A program made the position numbers and the translations under genes. Of a stretch of DNA of 64,000 bases, positions 14,847-24,534 are shown in pieces. A model generated the notes under the pieces. It was not told the origin of the DNA. It did not search any database and saw nothing but the letters and a program-made list of their open reading frames with translations. The DNA comes from Gulosibacter macacae. GTDB taxonomy: Bacteria; Actinomycetota; Actinomycetes; Actinomycetales; Microbacteriaceae. The stretch is taken from assembly GCF_003865375.1 (NCBI RefSeq), contig NZ_RQVS01000005.1:62001-126000 (forward strand). The letters run 5' to 3'. Within the stretch, counting starts at the first letter, position 1. Each line of letters opens with the position of its first letter.

Positions 14847-15151
14847 TGAGCGAGAACAGCGAGCATCCGGGCAGCAACGCCGAGATCGTCTACGAGAACG
14901 AACAGTTCCGCACGACGAAGTGGACTATTTCCCCCAGCGGCCACATCCCCATGCACCGTCACGACTACGAGTACGTCGTCGTGCCACTCAGCGACAACGT
15001 CATGCATGTCATCACGGGTGACGGGGATCTCATTGAAGCCGTGATGGTTCCTGGCACCGCCTACGGCCGTCCGAAGGGATCGGAACACCGCTGCGAGAAC
15101 CGCGGTGACACCGACATCGTCTTCGTCGAAGTTGAGTCGCTCACCAGCTAG
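14846..15151 (+). CDS. Small cupin-domain protein
   Basis: 101 residues forming a single conserved beta-barrel of the cupin_2 type. A metal-binding motif is visible as HRHDYEY (two His and a Glu at about residues 34-39) and a second half with GSEHRCEN. Such proteins may be small dioxygenases, isomerases or binding proteins; no substrate can be assigned. It has a predicted leaderless start, is probably monocistronic, and ends just before a very strong terminator. Confidence 0.7.
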   Translation: MSENSEHPGSNAEIVYENEQFRTTKWTISPSGHIPMHRHDYEYVVVPLSDNVMHVITGDGDLIEAVMVPGTAYGRPKGSEHRCENRGDTDIVFVEVESLTS

Positions 15152-15170
15152 CTCGCACACACAGCAACAA

Positions 15171-15216
15171 ACGCAATGCGGCTCCGACGAAAAGGTTCGT
15201 CGGAGCCGCATTGCGT
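15171..15216. terminator. Strong bidirectional terminator
   Basis: Perfect 21-bp stem: 15171-15191 pairs with 15196-15216, loop AAGG. It separates the plus-strand cupin gene from the convergent minus-strand flavin oxidoreductase. Confidence 0.9.
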
Positions 15217-15234
15217 ATGCCTAGATGCGCATCG

Positions 15235-16347
15235 CTATCGACGCTTGGCGGCGGGGAACGCACGCCAAAGCTGTTCGGGCCGGTAACTCGAGACATCGGC
15301 GCGCAAATCGTTCGCCCAATTCAGTGCGAGATACGGGTTCCGCAACCACGCTCGACCCACCGTGATCACATCAGCCTGGCCAAGCGTGAGCACCGTCTGC
15401 GCGGTCGCGGCATCATTGATTTGTCCGACCGTCGACACCGGTACGCCCGCTTCGCGAACGATTCCCGCAAGCGGCGCCTGGTAGGCCGGGCCAACGGGAA
15501 TCGGCGCCGAGCCAGTGTTCCCACCGCTCGACACATCGATGAGATCGACCCCGGCCTCGCCAAGCCACGCGGCAAGCTGCTTGGCTTCAGAGAGATCAAA
15601 GCCATCCTCGAGCCACTCGCTCGCCGAGATGCGCACAATGAGCGGCAACTCAGGATGCGCCGCACGAATCGACCGCACAATCTCGAGCAGGAATCGGGCG
15701 CGATTCTCGAGTGCGCCGCCGTACTCATCCTCGCGCTCGTTCGAGAATGGCGAGAGAAACTCGTGGATGAGGTAGCCGTGGGCGCCGTGAAGTTCCACCG
15801 CGTCGAGGCCCGCCGCGACAGCGCGATCCGCGGCAGCCGCGAACGCCGCAACGAGCTCGGCAATCTCGTCGCTCGTGAGGGCCCGCGGGGTGGCAAGCCC
15901 GTCAAAGGCGATCGCCGACGGTGCCACCGTCTGCCAGCCACCCTCGGCCTCCGGCACCGTGGCCCCGGTGAACTCGGGTAGCCACGGTTCGGTCGAGGCC
16001 TTGCGGCCGGCGTGGGCGAGTTGAATCGCGAGCTTGCCACCGGATGCGTGCACCAGCTCGGCAATGCGCGCGAGCTGCTGCTCCTGTGCGTCGTTCCAAA
16101 GCCCCGGGCAGCGCGGTGAAATGCGACCCTCAGGCACGACGCCAGTGGCTTCCATGACGACGAGCCCTGCCCCACCCCGCGCCATCGCGGGCAGATGCAC
16201 GAGGTGCCAATCGGTCGGGACGCCATCTTCTGCATCCACGGCGTACATGCACATCGGCGACACCCAAAGGCGGTTGCGGAACTCAATGCCGCGCAGGGTG
16301 ATCGGATCAAATAGGCGAACGGGAGCGGACTCTTGCTGAGTAAGCAT
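15235..16347 (-). CDS. NADH:flavin oxidoreductase / Old Yellow Enzyme (YqjM-like)
   Basis: 370-residue FMN-dependent TIM-barrel ene-reductase. Family features: LRNRLWVSPMCMYA-like start (here FRNRLWVSPMCMYA, with the Cys that tunes FMN in YqjM-type enzymes), substrate-binding HGAHGYLIHEFLSP, and the C-terminal VGRAWLRNP phosphate-binding segment. Reduces activated C=C bonds with NAD(P)H; physiological substrate unknown. Start at 16347 chosen for AGGAA upstream. It appears to stand alone between two terminators. Confidence 0.85.
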   Translation of the reverse strand: MLTQQESAPVRLFDPITLRGIEFRNRLWVSPMCMYAVDAEDGVPTDWHLVHLPAMARGGAGLVVMEATGVVPEGRISPRCPGLWNDAQEQQLARIAELVHASGGKLAIQLAHAGRKASTEPWLPEFTGATVPEAEGGWQTVAPSAIAFDGLATPRALTSDEIAELVAAFAAAADRAVAAGLDAVELHGAHGYLIHEFLSPFSNEREDEYGGALENRARFLLEIVRSIRAAHPELPLIVRISASEWLEDGFDLSEAKQLAAWLGEAGVDLIDVSSGGNTGSAPIPVGPAYQAPLAGIVREAGVPVSTVGQINDAATAQTVLTLGQADVITVGRAWLRNPYLALNWANDLRADVSSYRPEQLWRAFPAAKRR

Positions 16348-16391
16348 CGTGATTCCTGATAAGTGGGCGGGGCGATTTTGGACTAGACCAA

Positions 16392-16429
16392 CGTAGGGCG
16401 CGAACCGAAATCTCGATCCACGCCCTACG
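16392..16429 (-). terminator. Terminator of the suf cluster
   Basis: Perfect 9-bp arms CGTAGGGCG (16392-16400) and CGCCCTACG (16421-16429) with a 20-nt loop, downstream of the sufT stop. Confidence 0.55.
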
Positions 16430-16444
16430 AGGTACAACCAGTGA

Positions 16445-16777
16445 CTAGATGTTGAAGCCGAGCGCCCGCATCATTTCGCGGCCGTCATCGGTGATCTTCT
16501 CGGGACCCCACGGCGGCATCCACACCCAGTTGATCTTGAACCGCTCGACGACGCCATCAAGCGCCTGCGCGGTCTCGTCCTCAATCACATCGGTGAGCGG
16601 GCAACCGGCTGAGGTGAGCGTCATCGAAATGATGAGCGCATCCAGCTCGTCTTCCCAGTTGAGGTCGTAGATGAGTCCGAGGTCGACAATATTGACACCA
16701 AGTTCGGGGTCAATGACGTCCTTGAGCGCCTCTTCAATTTCGTCGTAACGCTTGGCTTCGAGCGAGACCATTGCCAT
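16445..16777 (-). CDS. sufT: Fe-S assembly protein SufT (MIP18/DUF59 family)
   Basis: 110 residues, DUF59 (FeS_assembly_P). Contains the conserved DPELGVNIVDLGLIY segment and the reactive-Cys motif TSAGCPLTD in the middle. Proteins of this family help mature Fe-S enzymes and are the usual last gene of actinobacterial suf operons. It lies 11 bases downstream of sufC on the same strand, so it is co-transcribed. Confidence 0.85.
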   Translation of the reverse strand: MAMVSLEAKRYDEIEEALKDVIDPELGVNIVDLGLIYDLNWEDELDALIISMTLTSAGCPLTDVIEDETAQALDGVVERFKINWVWMPPWGPEKITDDGREMMRALGFNI

Positions 16778-16788
16778 GTTGGGCTCCC

Positions 16789-17550
<762 letters not shown>

Positions 17551-17552
17551 TA

Positions 17553-17885
17553 CTAGTTGTTCTCCTTGTAGATCGGAGTCGGGTCAATGAAGATGTCGTC
17601 GCCTTCGAGCTTGATTTCGAAGACGGGAACCGGCTCAAATGCCGGGAGGTTCTGCGGCCAACCATTGCGGAGCGAGAACTTCGAGCCGTGGGCCCAGCAC
17701 TCGAGGGTGTCGTCCTCGACAAAGCCTTCGGCCAGCGAAATGTCGCCGTGCGTACAGCGGTCGCCGAGGGCGAAGAGTTCTCCGGCCGAGTCGCGGACGA
17801 CCGCGATCACCTGGCCACCAACTTCGACCTTGACGGGCGAGTCGACCTGAACCTCGTCGGCTGCGCAGACACGTTCAAATGCCAT
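17553..17885 (-). CDS. Rieske [2Fe-2S] ferredoxin-like protein of the suf operon
   Basis: 110-residue soluble Rieske protein. Cluster ligands are clear: Cys44-x-His46 (CTHGD) and Cys63-x2-His66 (CWAHG). Similar small Rieske ferredoxins sit between sufD and sufC in many actinobacteria, where they may supply electrons or act as a cluster-carrying partner; the role is not settled. ATG overlaps the sufD stop by one base. Confidence 0.85.
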   Translation of the reverse strand: MAFERVCAADEVQVDSPVKVEVGGQVIAVVRDSAGELFALGDRCTHGDISLAEGFVEDDTLECWAHGSKFSLRNGWPQNLPAFEPVPVFEIKLEGDDIFIDPTPIYKENN

Positions 17886-19105
17886 TAGGCACGCTCCTCC
17901 TGGGCCTCTTCCGCCTCGCGCGCAGCGATGGCCGCGATCGCCTCGTCGGCGATTGCGAGCTCGCGCTCGAGGGTAGCTTCGACGCGCTCGATGAGCTCTG
18001 CGTCGCCGAGGCGCTGCACGATCTCATTGAGGAAGCCGTGCACCACGAGGCGACGGGCAGCCAGCTCGTCGATGCCGCGAGCCATGAGGTAGAACAGCTG
18101 CTCCTCGTCGAAGCGGCCGGTGGCCGACGCGTGGCCAGCACCTTCGATGTCACCGCACTCGATTTCGAGGTTCGGCACCGAGTCGGCGCGTGCGCCGTCG
18201 GAGAGCACGAGGTTTCGGTTTTGCTCGTAGCTGTCAGTGCCAACGGCACCCTGGCGGATGAGCACATCGCCAATCCACACGGTGCGGGCACCGGCGCCCT
18301 GTAGGGCACCCTTGTAGTTGACGTCAGTGTGCGTGCGCTCACCGGCGTGGTCGACGAACACCTGGTGCTCGAAGAACTGGCCAGCGTCTGCGTAGTAGAG
18401 GCCGCGGGCCTCGCCATCTGCACCGTTGCCGTTGAGGTGGAGGGTCGGGTTCACCCGCACGACCTCGCCACCGAAGGTGATGAGGCTGTGGTCGAGCTTG
18501 CCGTCGCGCCCAACGATTGCCTGGTGGTTACCGGCGTGGATGGTGTCGTCTTCCCACTCGTGGAAGGCGATGACCTTGAGGTCGGCCTCGTCGTCAACAA
18601 TGATCTCGACGTTCTCGGCGTAGGTTGCCGAGCCGGAGTACTCGAGGATGATCGTGGCGCGCGAGTGCGACTCGGCGTGCAGGACGAGGTGGCCGAGGTC
18701 GCGCTGGTCGGCCGAGCTGCCCTGGATCTTCACGCGCACCGGCTCGTCGCGCTCGACTTCACGCGGCACCTTGACGTAGAGCGCCTCGGTGACGTGCTTC
18801 GAGGCAATGGCTGCCGGCAGGTCTTCCGGCACGAAGCCGGTGCCGCGGGGAGCAACGCCCGCACCGAGCGTCGAAACCAGGATGCCCTCGGGCGCGTCGA
18901 CGTCGTAGCTCACGCTGCCGTCGCCCGGCTCATTGCGGAAAAGTTCCTTGAGCTTCGCAATCGGCGAGTAGCGCCAGCCCGGGGTTGCCGCAGTCGGCAC
19001 CTCGAAGTCGGTCGGCTCGAACGAAGCGAGGCGCTCCGAACGAGTCTGCACGGGAACGAACTTCGTGGCGTTATTCGGCACGATCGTAGGAGTGGTCGTG
19101 GTCAT
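17885..19105 (-). CDS. sufD: Fe-S cluster assembly protein SufD
   Basis: 406-residue SufD with the right-handed beta-helix core (for example GADGEARGLYYADAGQFFEHQVFVDH split over about residues 230-260) and the C-terminal LMARGIDELAARRLVVHGFLNE helix region shared with SufB. Partner of SufB and SufC in the cytoplasmic scaffold. It follows sufB by five bases, so the two are co-translated or tightly coupled. Confidence 0.92.
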   Translation of the reverse strand: MTTTTPTIVPNNATKFVPVQTRSERLASFEPTDFEVPTAATPGWRYSPIAKLKELFRNEPGDGSVSYDVDAPEGILVSTLGAGVAPRGTGFVPEDLPAAIASKHVTEALYVKVPREVERDEPVRVKIQGSSADQRDLGHLVLHAESHSRATIILEYSGSATYAENVEIIVDDEADLKVIAFHEWEDDTIHAGNHQAIVGRDGKLDHSLITFGGEVVRVNPTLHLNGNGADGEARGLYYADAGQFFEHQVFVDHAGERTHTDVNYKGALQGAGARTVWIGDVLIRQGAVGTDSYEQNRNLVLSDGARADSVPNLEIECGDIEGAGHASATGRFDEEQLFYLMARGIDELAARRLVVHGFLNEIVQRLGDAELIERVEATLERELAIADEAIAAIAAREAEEAQEERA

Positions 19106-19110
19106 GTGGG

Positions 19111-20529
19111 TTAGCCCACCGATCCTTCCATCGAGAGGTCAATGAGCTTGTTGAGCTCGAGTGCATATTCCATCGGCAGCTCGCGGGCGATTGGCTCGAT
19201 GAAGCCACGCACGATGAGTGACATGGCCTCGGTCTCTTCGAGGCCGCGGCTCATGAGATAGAACAGCTGCTCGGCCGACACCTTGGTGACCGTGGCCTCG
19301 TGACCGAGCTGCACGTCATCCACGCGAATATCAATCGCCGGATAGGTGTCCGAACGCGAAATCGTGTCGACAAGGAGCGCATCACAGATCACTGAGTTCG
19401 AGGAGTGGTAGGCGCCCTCAGCCACGCGCACTTCACCTCGGTAGCCCGAGCGACCGCCACCACGGGCAATCGACTTCGACACCACCGATGACTGCGTGTG
19501 CGGTGCGAGGTGAATCATCTTGGCGCCAGCATCCTGGTGCTGACCCGGACCGGCAAATGCAACCGAGAGGGTCTCACCCTTCGCGTACTTTCCGGTGAGG
19601 TAGATCGCCGGGTACTTCATCGTCACCTTCGAGCCGATGTTGCCATCGACCCATTCCATGGTGGCGCCTTCTTCGGCGACGGCACGCTTGGTGACGAGGT
19701 TGTAGACGTTGTTTGACCAGTTCTGAATGGTCGTGTAGCGAACGCGGGCGTTCTTCTTCACGATGATCTCGACGACGGCCGAGTGCAGCGAGTCCGACTT
19801 GTAGATCGGGGCCGTGCAACCCTCGATGTAGTGCACGTAGCTGCCCTCGTCGGCGATGATCAGCGTGCGCTCGAACTGGCCCATGTTCTCGGTGTTGATA
19901 CGGAAGTAGGCCTGGAGCGGAATCTCCACGTGGACGCCCTTGGGTACGTACACGAACGAGCCACCTGACCACACCGCCGTGTTCAGCGAAGCGAACTTGT
20001 TGTCGCCGGCCGGGATGACCGTGCCGAAGTACTCTTCGAAGAATTCCGGGTGCTCACGGAGCGCCGTGTCGGTGTCCATGAAGATGACACCCTGCTTCTC
20101 GAGCTCTTCGTTGATCTGGTGGTAGACCACTTCCGACTCGTACTGCGCGGCGACACCGGCAACGAGGCGCTGACGCTCAGCCTCGGGGATGCCGAGCTTC
20201 TCGTAGGTGTTGCGGATTTCGTCCGGCAGGTCTTCCCACGACTGTGCCTGCTTCTCGGAAGCGCGCACAAAGTACTTGATGTTGTCGAAGTCGATGCCGC
20301 TGAGGTCGGCACCCCAGGTCGGCATGGGCTTGCGGTCAAACATCTGCAGGCCCTTGAGGCGACGCTCGAGCATCCACTCGGGTTCGTTCTTGATGCCGGA
20401 GATGTCGCGAACGACGGCTTCGCTCAGGCCACGTTTGGCTGCGGCACCGGCTGCATCGGAATCGGCCCAGCCAAACTCGTAGTTACCGAGATCATTGAGT
20501 TCGGGGCGATCGATTAGCACGTCAGACAT
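19111..20529 (-). CDS. sufB: Fe-S cluster assembly protein SufB
   Basis: 472 residues, the usual SufB length. Shows the N-terminal [16 protein letters not shown] segment, [18 protein letters not shown], and the C-terminal [19 protein letters not shown] region; the GCTAP Cys is conserved in the family. SufB carries the nascent cluster on the SufBC2D scaffold. First gene of the operon sufB-sufD-Rieske-sufC-sufT; start supported by GAGGATGCG directly upstream. No SufR, SufS or SufU gene is adjacent. Confidence 0.93.
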   Translation of the reverse strand: MSDVLIDRPELNDLGNYEFGWADSDAAGAAAKRGLSEAVVRDISGIKNEPEWMLERRLKGLQMFDRKPMPTWGADLSGIDFDNIKYFVRASEKQAQSWEDLPDEIRNTYEKLGIPEAERQRLVAGVAAQYESEVVYHQINEELEKQGVIFMDTDTALREHPEFFEEYFGTVIPAGDNKFASLNTAVWSGGSFVYVPKGVHVEIPLQAYFRINTENMGQFERTLIIADEGSYVHYIEGCTAPIYKSDSLHSAVVEIIVKKNARVRYTTIQNWSNNVYNLVTKRAVAEEGATMEWVDGNIGSKVTMKYPAIYLTGKYAKGETLSVAFAGPGQHQDAGAKMIHLAPHTQSSVVSKSIARGGGRSGYRGEVRVAEGAYHSSNSVICDALLVDTISRSDTYPAIDIRVDDVQLGHEATVTKVSAEQLFYLMSRGLEETEAMSLIVRGFIEPIARELPMEYALELNKLIDLSMEGSVG

Positions 20530-20834
20530 CGCATCCTCTTTCTTCTTCTTCTCGTTGTGTTCGTGGTGACAGTGTTTGTCTCAACACAGGTCCGTCAAGG
20601 CCAGGTCGGCAGGCATCGAACATAGAATGTAACGACGGCGGGGCGCGGAATCATCCCGCGTTACGCGCGGAGCCGCAGGCAGGGCTCCTCCTCGACGGAC
20701 AGCAACGATGAGTCTAAGCCACTCACCACCACGAGCGCAGTGCAGTCTGGCCTTGCTTGGCCAGCGTGTAATCGGATGCAAGGAGTCGAGGCCGGAGCCC
20801 CGGCACCGAAGAATCCTAAGAAAGCAGAACCAGA
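20530..20834. other. 305-bp divergent intergenic region between sufB and ctaA
   Basis: No gene is supported here. It must hold the promoters of the suf operon (leftward) and ctaA (rightward). Visible items: the sufB Shine-Dalgarno next to 20530, a TAGAAT (20623-20628) that would suit a rightward -10, and a small palindrome ACAT-aga-ATGT (20621 region). No IdeR box and no palindrome resembling the mycobacterial SufR site were recognised. Confidence 0.5.
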
Positions 20835-21818
20835 GTGAATACGAGCGCATTGCTCCCCACCACAGTGACCGCGTACACCCGCGTGATCGTGTGGCTCAAC
20901 CTCATCGTGAACATCGGCATCGTTGGTACCGGTGGGCTCGTGCGCCTCACCGGCTCGGGGCTGGGCTGCCCGACGTGGCCGATGTGCACCCCCGAATCGC
21001 TCGTGCCGACGCAGGAAATGGGTATTCACGGACTCATCGAATTCGGTAACCGCACCCTCACTGGTGTGCTCGTTGTGGTGGCACTCCTTGCCTTCCTTGC
21101 GGTGTTGCGCACCCCCAAATCACTCGGACTCGTGCGCCCAGCGTTCGCTATTGGCGTCCTCATCATCGTGCAGGCAATCATTGGCGGCATCACCGTGCTC
21201 GTTGAACTCGATCCGCGCATCGTTGGCGTGCACTTCCTGTTCTCGGCGGCGATTGTGGCGTTGGCGGGCCTGTTGCTTCAGCGCGTGCGCCTCGCCGAGC
21301 CGCTCCCCCGCGCGGATGCGACGAAGGCGGCTCCGGGGCTGTGGGCCAGTGCCATTGTGGTCGCGGCGCTCACTTGGTTCACCGAAATCTTTGGCGTGCT
21401 CACTACCGGTGCGGGTCCCCACGCCGGTGACTCGGCGGCCGCGCGCAACGGCCTCGATCCGGCGATCATGCAACACGTGCACGCCTGGCCGGGGTATGCG
21501 CTCGTGGCGGCACTGCTCATATTGCTCTTCGTGGCGGCCCGTAACGGTGCCAAGCAAACCCTACGCTCGACGATTTGGCTTGGCGTCATCGTGCTCATTC
21601 AGATCGGCTTCGGGGTGTACCAGGCCCGCACCGGGCTCCCAATCTGGTCGGTCGTGATTCACATGCTGCTCGCCGTGGTTGCCGTGGCGCAGCTTTCGAT
21701 CATGCTCGTCACCGCGCGCCGCGAGATTGCTGCCCAGGAACCCTCGGATTACCGTGGCGAGGAGTCACTGGCTGAGGGGTCACTGGCTGAGGAGTCGCAC
21801 GAGGCGCAGCGCTCCTAA
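20835..21818 (+). CDS. ctaA: Heme A synthase (COX15/CtaA family)
   Basis: 327-residue membrane enzyme with about eight helices that oxidises heme O to heme A for cytochrome aa3 oxidase. Typical features: GGLVRLTGSGLGCPTWPMCTP near residues 32-52 with the paired cysteines, GIHGLIEFGNR carrying heme-ligand His, and HVHAWPGY later. GTG start with poor Shine-Dalgarno. The C-terminus carries an acidic SLAE repeat encoded by a 15-bp tandem duplication. The partner ctaB lies 5 kb away on the other strand. Confidence 0.88.
   Translation: MNTSALLPTTVTAYTRVIVWLNLIVNIGIVGTGGLVRLTGSGLGCPTWPMCTPESLVPTQEMGIHGLIEFGNRTLTGVLVVVALLAFLAVLRTPKSLGLVRPAFAIGVLIIVQAIIGGITVLVELDPRIVGVHFLFSAAIVALAGLLLQRVRLAEPLPRADATKAAPGLWASAIVVAALTWFTEIFGVLTTGAGPHAGDSAAARNGLDPAIMQHVHAWPGYALVAALLILLFVAARNGAKQTLRSTIWLGVIVLIQIGFGVYQARTGLPIWSVVIHMLLAVVAVAQLSIMLVTARREIAAQEPSDYRGEESLAEGSLAEESHEAQRS
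21762..21791 (+). repeat. 15-bp tandem duplication at the ctaA 3' end
   Basis: GAGTCACTGGCTGAG (21762-21776) and GGGTCACTGGCTGAG (21777-21791), 14 of 15 identical, coding ESLAE/GSLAE in the cytoplasmic tail. Confidence 0.8.
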
Positions 21819-21865
21819 TCGGCTCATAAGGCTTTCGAAGCGTTTTCGGTGCTCAGCCCTGGTCA

Positions 21866-21888
21866 GTAGGTAAGGCAAGCCTTACCAT
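21866..21888 (+). promoter_or_regulatory. IdeR/DtxR iron box over the feoA promoter
   Basis: The dyad GGTAAGGC-aa-GCCTTACC (21869-21886) has perfect 8-bp arms. The 19-mer 21866-21884 matches the DtxR/IdeR consensus TTAGGTTAGGCTAACCTAA at 14 positions by hand alignment. It overlaps the likely -10 TACCAT (21883-21888), so iron-loaded IdeR should block feoABC transcription. Confidence 0.85.
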
Positions 21889-21894
21889 TATTGA

Positions 21895-22143
21895 GTGACC
21901 TCTGTCCCCACGTTGCTCGACGTTGAACTCCGGTCCGTCGTGGAACTTGATGTGCCGGCGGCCGAAGGTGCCCTGCGGCGTCGTCTGGCCGAACTCGGCC
22001 TGCGTTGTGGCGAATGCGTCTGCCCGATGCAGCGCACGCCGGGAGGTGGACGCATCCTCGTCGTCGGCGGCAGTCGCCTCGCACTTGACCGAGACACCTG
22101 TGCCCTCCTGCGCATTGTCGGCGCAGAGCCGACCGCAAGATGA
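21895..22143 (+). CDS. feoA: Ferrous iron transport protein A
   Basis: 82-residue SH3-like FeoA domain protein that assists FeoB at the cytoplasmic face. Conserved features include LRRRLAELGL in the N-terminal half and GGSRLALDRDTC before the C-terminal strand. GTG at 21895 lies exactly seven bases after the -10-like TACCAT, with no room for a ribosome binding site, so the mRNA is predicted to be leaderless. Its stop overlaps the feoB start (ATGA). Confidence 0.82.
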   Translation: MTSVPTLLDVELRSVVELDVPAAEGALRRRLAELGLRCGECVCPMQRTPGGGRILVVGGSRLALDRDTCALLRIVGAEPTAR

Positions 22144-24122
22144 CCCCATCCAGCTGCCACGGCGAATCAACCTACCGCTCCGCAACCATCGGTTCGCCGG
22201 TTGTTGCGTTCATTGGTGCGCCGAACGTCGGTAAATCGACGCTCTACAACTTGCTTACGGGCTCGCGCCGACAGACTGGCAATTGGCCGGGAACCACCGT
22301 CGAGATTGGTCGCGGGACTTGGCGCACCCGGCACGGTCGAGAGCTTGATGCAATCGATTTTCCCGGCACGTACTCGCTCGACCCGCAGTCCCCCGACGAA
22401 GCCCTCACCCGGGAACTCGTCATCGACTGCACGCCTGACGATCGACCAGATCTGGTGGTGGTCGTGGCTGATGCCACAAACCTCGCCCGATCCGGTTATC
22501 TCATCGCGCAATTGCGGGAGGTGCCGCTCCGCCTCGTCGTTGTCCTCACCATGCTCGACGTCGCCGCAACGCGCGGTCTCACGATTGATGCCAAGCGTCT
22601 TGCTGACGGCTTCGGCTGCGAAGTCGTGGCCGTTGATCCCCGCATGATCCGTCCGCGGAAACAGGGTGCGTCAACCCCGCACGATGAACTCGAACACGCG
22701 ATCGAGCGCGCGCTGGCGCTTCCGCCGCTTTCGCCGCGGAACAGTGGCTGCGGTGTTGAAGACGAAGGTGATGAGTTCGCGCTCGTCGATGACCGCTTTG
22801 CCTGGGTCGACGCCGCGATTACCCCGGCGCTCCACCAGGCTGCGACGATGCGTCGCTCAGCCACAGAAGCTGCCGACCGCGTGCTCTTGCATCCGATTTT
22901 CGGGCCGCTCATTTTCTTCGGCGTGATGTGGCTCGTCTTCCAGATCACCACGACGGTCGCCGCACCCATTCAAGGCTGGCTCGATGCGCTCATCAGCGGA
23001 CCGATCACAGTAGGGGCGGAATCGCTATTCGGCGCACTGCGACTCGACGGCACGATCCTCGCTGACCTTGTCATCAACGGCGTGATCGCCGGTGTCGGCA
23101 TGGTGCTCACCTTCGTGCCGCTTATGGCCATAATGTTCGTGCTCCTGAGCCTCCTCGAAGACAGTGGCTATCTCGCGCGCGCCGCCGTTGTCGTCGACCG
23201 CGCCATGGCCGCAATCGGGCTTCCCGGCCGCGCGTTTCTGCCGCTCATTGTCGGCTTCGGATGCAACGTGCCTGCGATCACTGCGACCCGAGTGCTCGGA
23301 TCGGCGCGCGAGCGCATCATGACCTGCCTCCTCATCCCATTCACGAGCTGCAGCGCACGACTCACCGTCTACGTCATGGTGGCGTCGACCTTCTTCCCCG
23401 CCAACGCGGGCACCGTGGTATTCGTCGTGTATCTCGTCTCGATCGCGCTCGTGATCGGAGTGGGGTTGCTCTTGCGCTCGACACTCTGGCGCAAGGTCGG
23501 GAGGGAACCGCTACTGATCGATTTGCCGACCTTTCATGTGCCCCAGCCGCGGCTCATCGTGTCAGCCACCTGGATGCGCTTGCGCGGATTTCTGCAGACT
23601 GCTGGCACCATCATTCTGCTCACCGTCGTCGCCGTCTGGGCCCTGCAGTCGACACCCGCACCGGGACAACAGGGCAGTTTCGGGCAGGTCGCGGTTACAG
23701 ACAGCGTGTACGCGGCCACCGCCGGCGTCGTCGCGCCGGCGCTCGCTCCGGCTGGGCTCGATGATTGGCATACCGCCGGAGCCCTCATGACTGGCTTTGT
23801 AGCGAAAGAGACCGTGGTCTCATCCTGGGCTCAGACCTATTCGCTCGATGACCCTTCGGCGCTTTCCAGCGAAGAGCAGGGCCATTCGCCTCTCGGCCTC
23901 GCGCTCCGCGAGACCTTTACTGAATCAAGCGGCGGCCATCCAATTGCTGCGGCGTGGGCGTTACTTATCTTCCTGCTCGCGTACACCCCGTGTGTGTCGA
24001 CGCTTGCCGTGCAGGTGCGCGAAATGGGGTGGCGTTGGACCGGCTTCGGTGTTGCCTTGCAAGTCGGCATCGCCTGGCTTCTTGCGACCGGTGTGTTTCA
24101 ACTGTTGCGGCTGTGGTGGTGA
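22140..24122 (+). CDS. feoB: Ferrous iron transport protein B
   Basis: 660-residue ferrous iron permease. The N-terminal G domain has G1 GAPNVGKST at 26-34, G2 around NWPGTTVE and G3 DFPGTYSL; the C-terminal part has the two Gate motifs (GFGCNVPAI with the conserved Cys, and the later KETVVSSWAQ) and about eight to ten membrane helices. Shorter than the E. coli protein (773) but of usual actinobacterial size. Middle gene of feoA-feoB-feoC; expression should follow the upstream iron box. Confidence 0.92.
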   Translation: MTPSSCHGESTYRSATIGSPVVAFIGAPNVGKSTLYNLLTGSRRQTGNWPGTTVEIGRGTWRTRHGRELDAIDFPGTYSLDPQSPDEALTRELVIDCTPDDRPDLVVVVADATNLARSGYLIAQLREVPLRLVVVLTMLDVAATRGLTIDAKRLADGFGCEVVAVDPRMIRPRKQGASTPHDELEHAIERALALPPLSPRNSGCGVEDEGDEFALVDDRFAWVDAAITPALHQAATMRRSATEAADRVLLHPIFGPLIFFGVMWLVFQITTTVAAPIQGWLDALISGPITVGAESLFGALRLDGTILADLVINGVIAGVGMVLTFVPLMAIMFVLLSLLEDSGYLARAAVVVDRAMAAIGLPGRAFLPLIVGFGCNVPAITATRVLGSARERIMTCLLIPFTSCSARLTVYVMVASTFFPANAGTVVFVVYLVSIALVIGVGLLLRSTLWRKVGREPLLIDLPTFHVPQPRLIVSATWMRLRGFLQTAGTIILLTVVAVWALQSTPAPGQQGSFGQVAVTDSVYAATAGVVAPALAPAGLDDWHTAGALMTGFVAKETVVSSWAQTYSLDDPSALSSEEQGHSPLGLALRETFTESSGGHPIAAAWALLIFLLAYTPCVSTLAVQVREMGWRWTGFGVALQVGIAWLLATGVFQLLRLWW

Positions 24123-24460
24123 CCGTGAACGACATGGATGCGGCAACGACATCGACGACCTCGGCGCCGGTTGGCGGCCCAATGCGCCGCGTGCTCGCCG
24201 CGATCACAGATGGCGCCACAAGCCGGCGCGAGATCGTCGATCGCACGCAGCTCAGCGCCCCACTCGTCGATGCGATCATCGATGAACTCCTCCGGCTCGG
24301 CCGTCTTGGTGCCGAGCAACTCGCAGGCGGTTGTCCGACGAACGGTTGCGGAAGCTGCCCGATGTCGCGGGCAGATCGCAGCGCTGGATGCGTTTCGGCC
24401 GGCAGTAGTGCCCCGCGCGGCCCAGTAGCACTCACGTTGCGTCAACGCCCGAATCTCTAA
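24119..24460 (+). CDS. feoC: FeoC-like winged-helix protein with Cys-rich motif
   Basis: 113 residues. Residues about 20-70 (MRRVLAAITDGATSRREI, then VDAIIDELLRLGRL) fit a small winged helix, followed by CPTNGCGSCP, i.e. C-x4-C-x2-C plus a further Cys, like the cluster-binding wing of FeoC. GTG at 24119 overlaps the feoB stop (GTGA); an ATG at 24134 is an alternative. Position right after feoB supports the FeoC role as an accessory or stability factor for FeoB. Confidence 0.65.
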   Translation: MTVNDMDAATTSTTSAPVGGPMRRVLAAITDGATSRREIVDRTQLSAPLVDAIIDELLRLGRLGAEQLAGGCPTNGCGSCPMSRADRSAGCVSAGSSAPRGPVALTLRQRPNL

Positions 24461-24534
24461 CGAGCACCGGCCCCACGTCTTCGGACCGACCCTCCAGCGC
24501 CGACTGTTCACGGAAATCTGGCACCGTTGAACCC

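Noticed and set aside
14189-15211. 340-residue minus-strand frame across bioY copy 2 and the cupin gene
   Set aside because: Extremely Asp/Glu/Arg-rich product covering two good plus-strand genes and part of a terminator; a compositional artefact.
20530-20834. Riboswitch or small RNA in the suf-ctaA gap
   Set aside because: Although about 300 bases long, no conserved riboswitch core or strong terminator-like hairpin was recognised.
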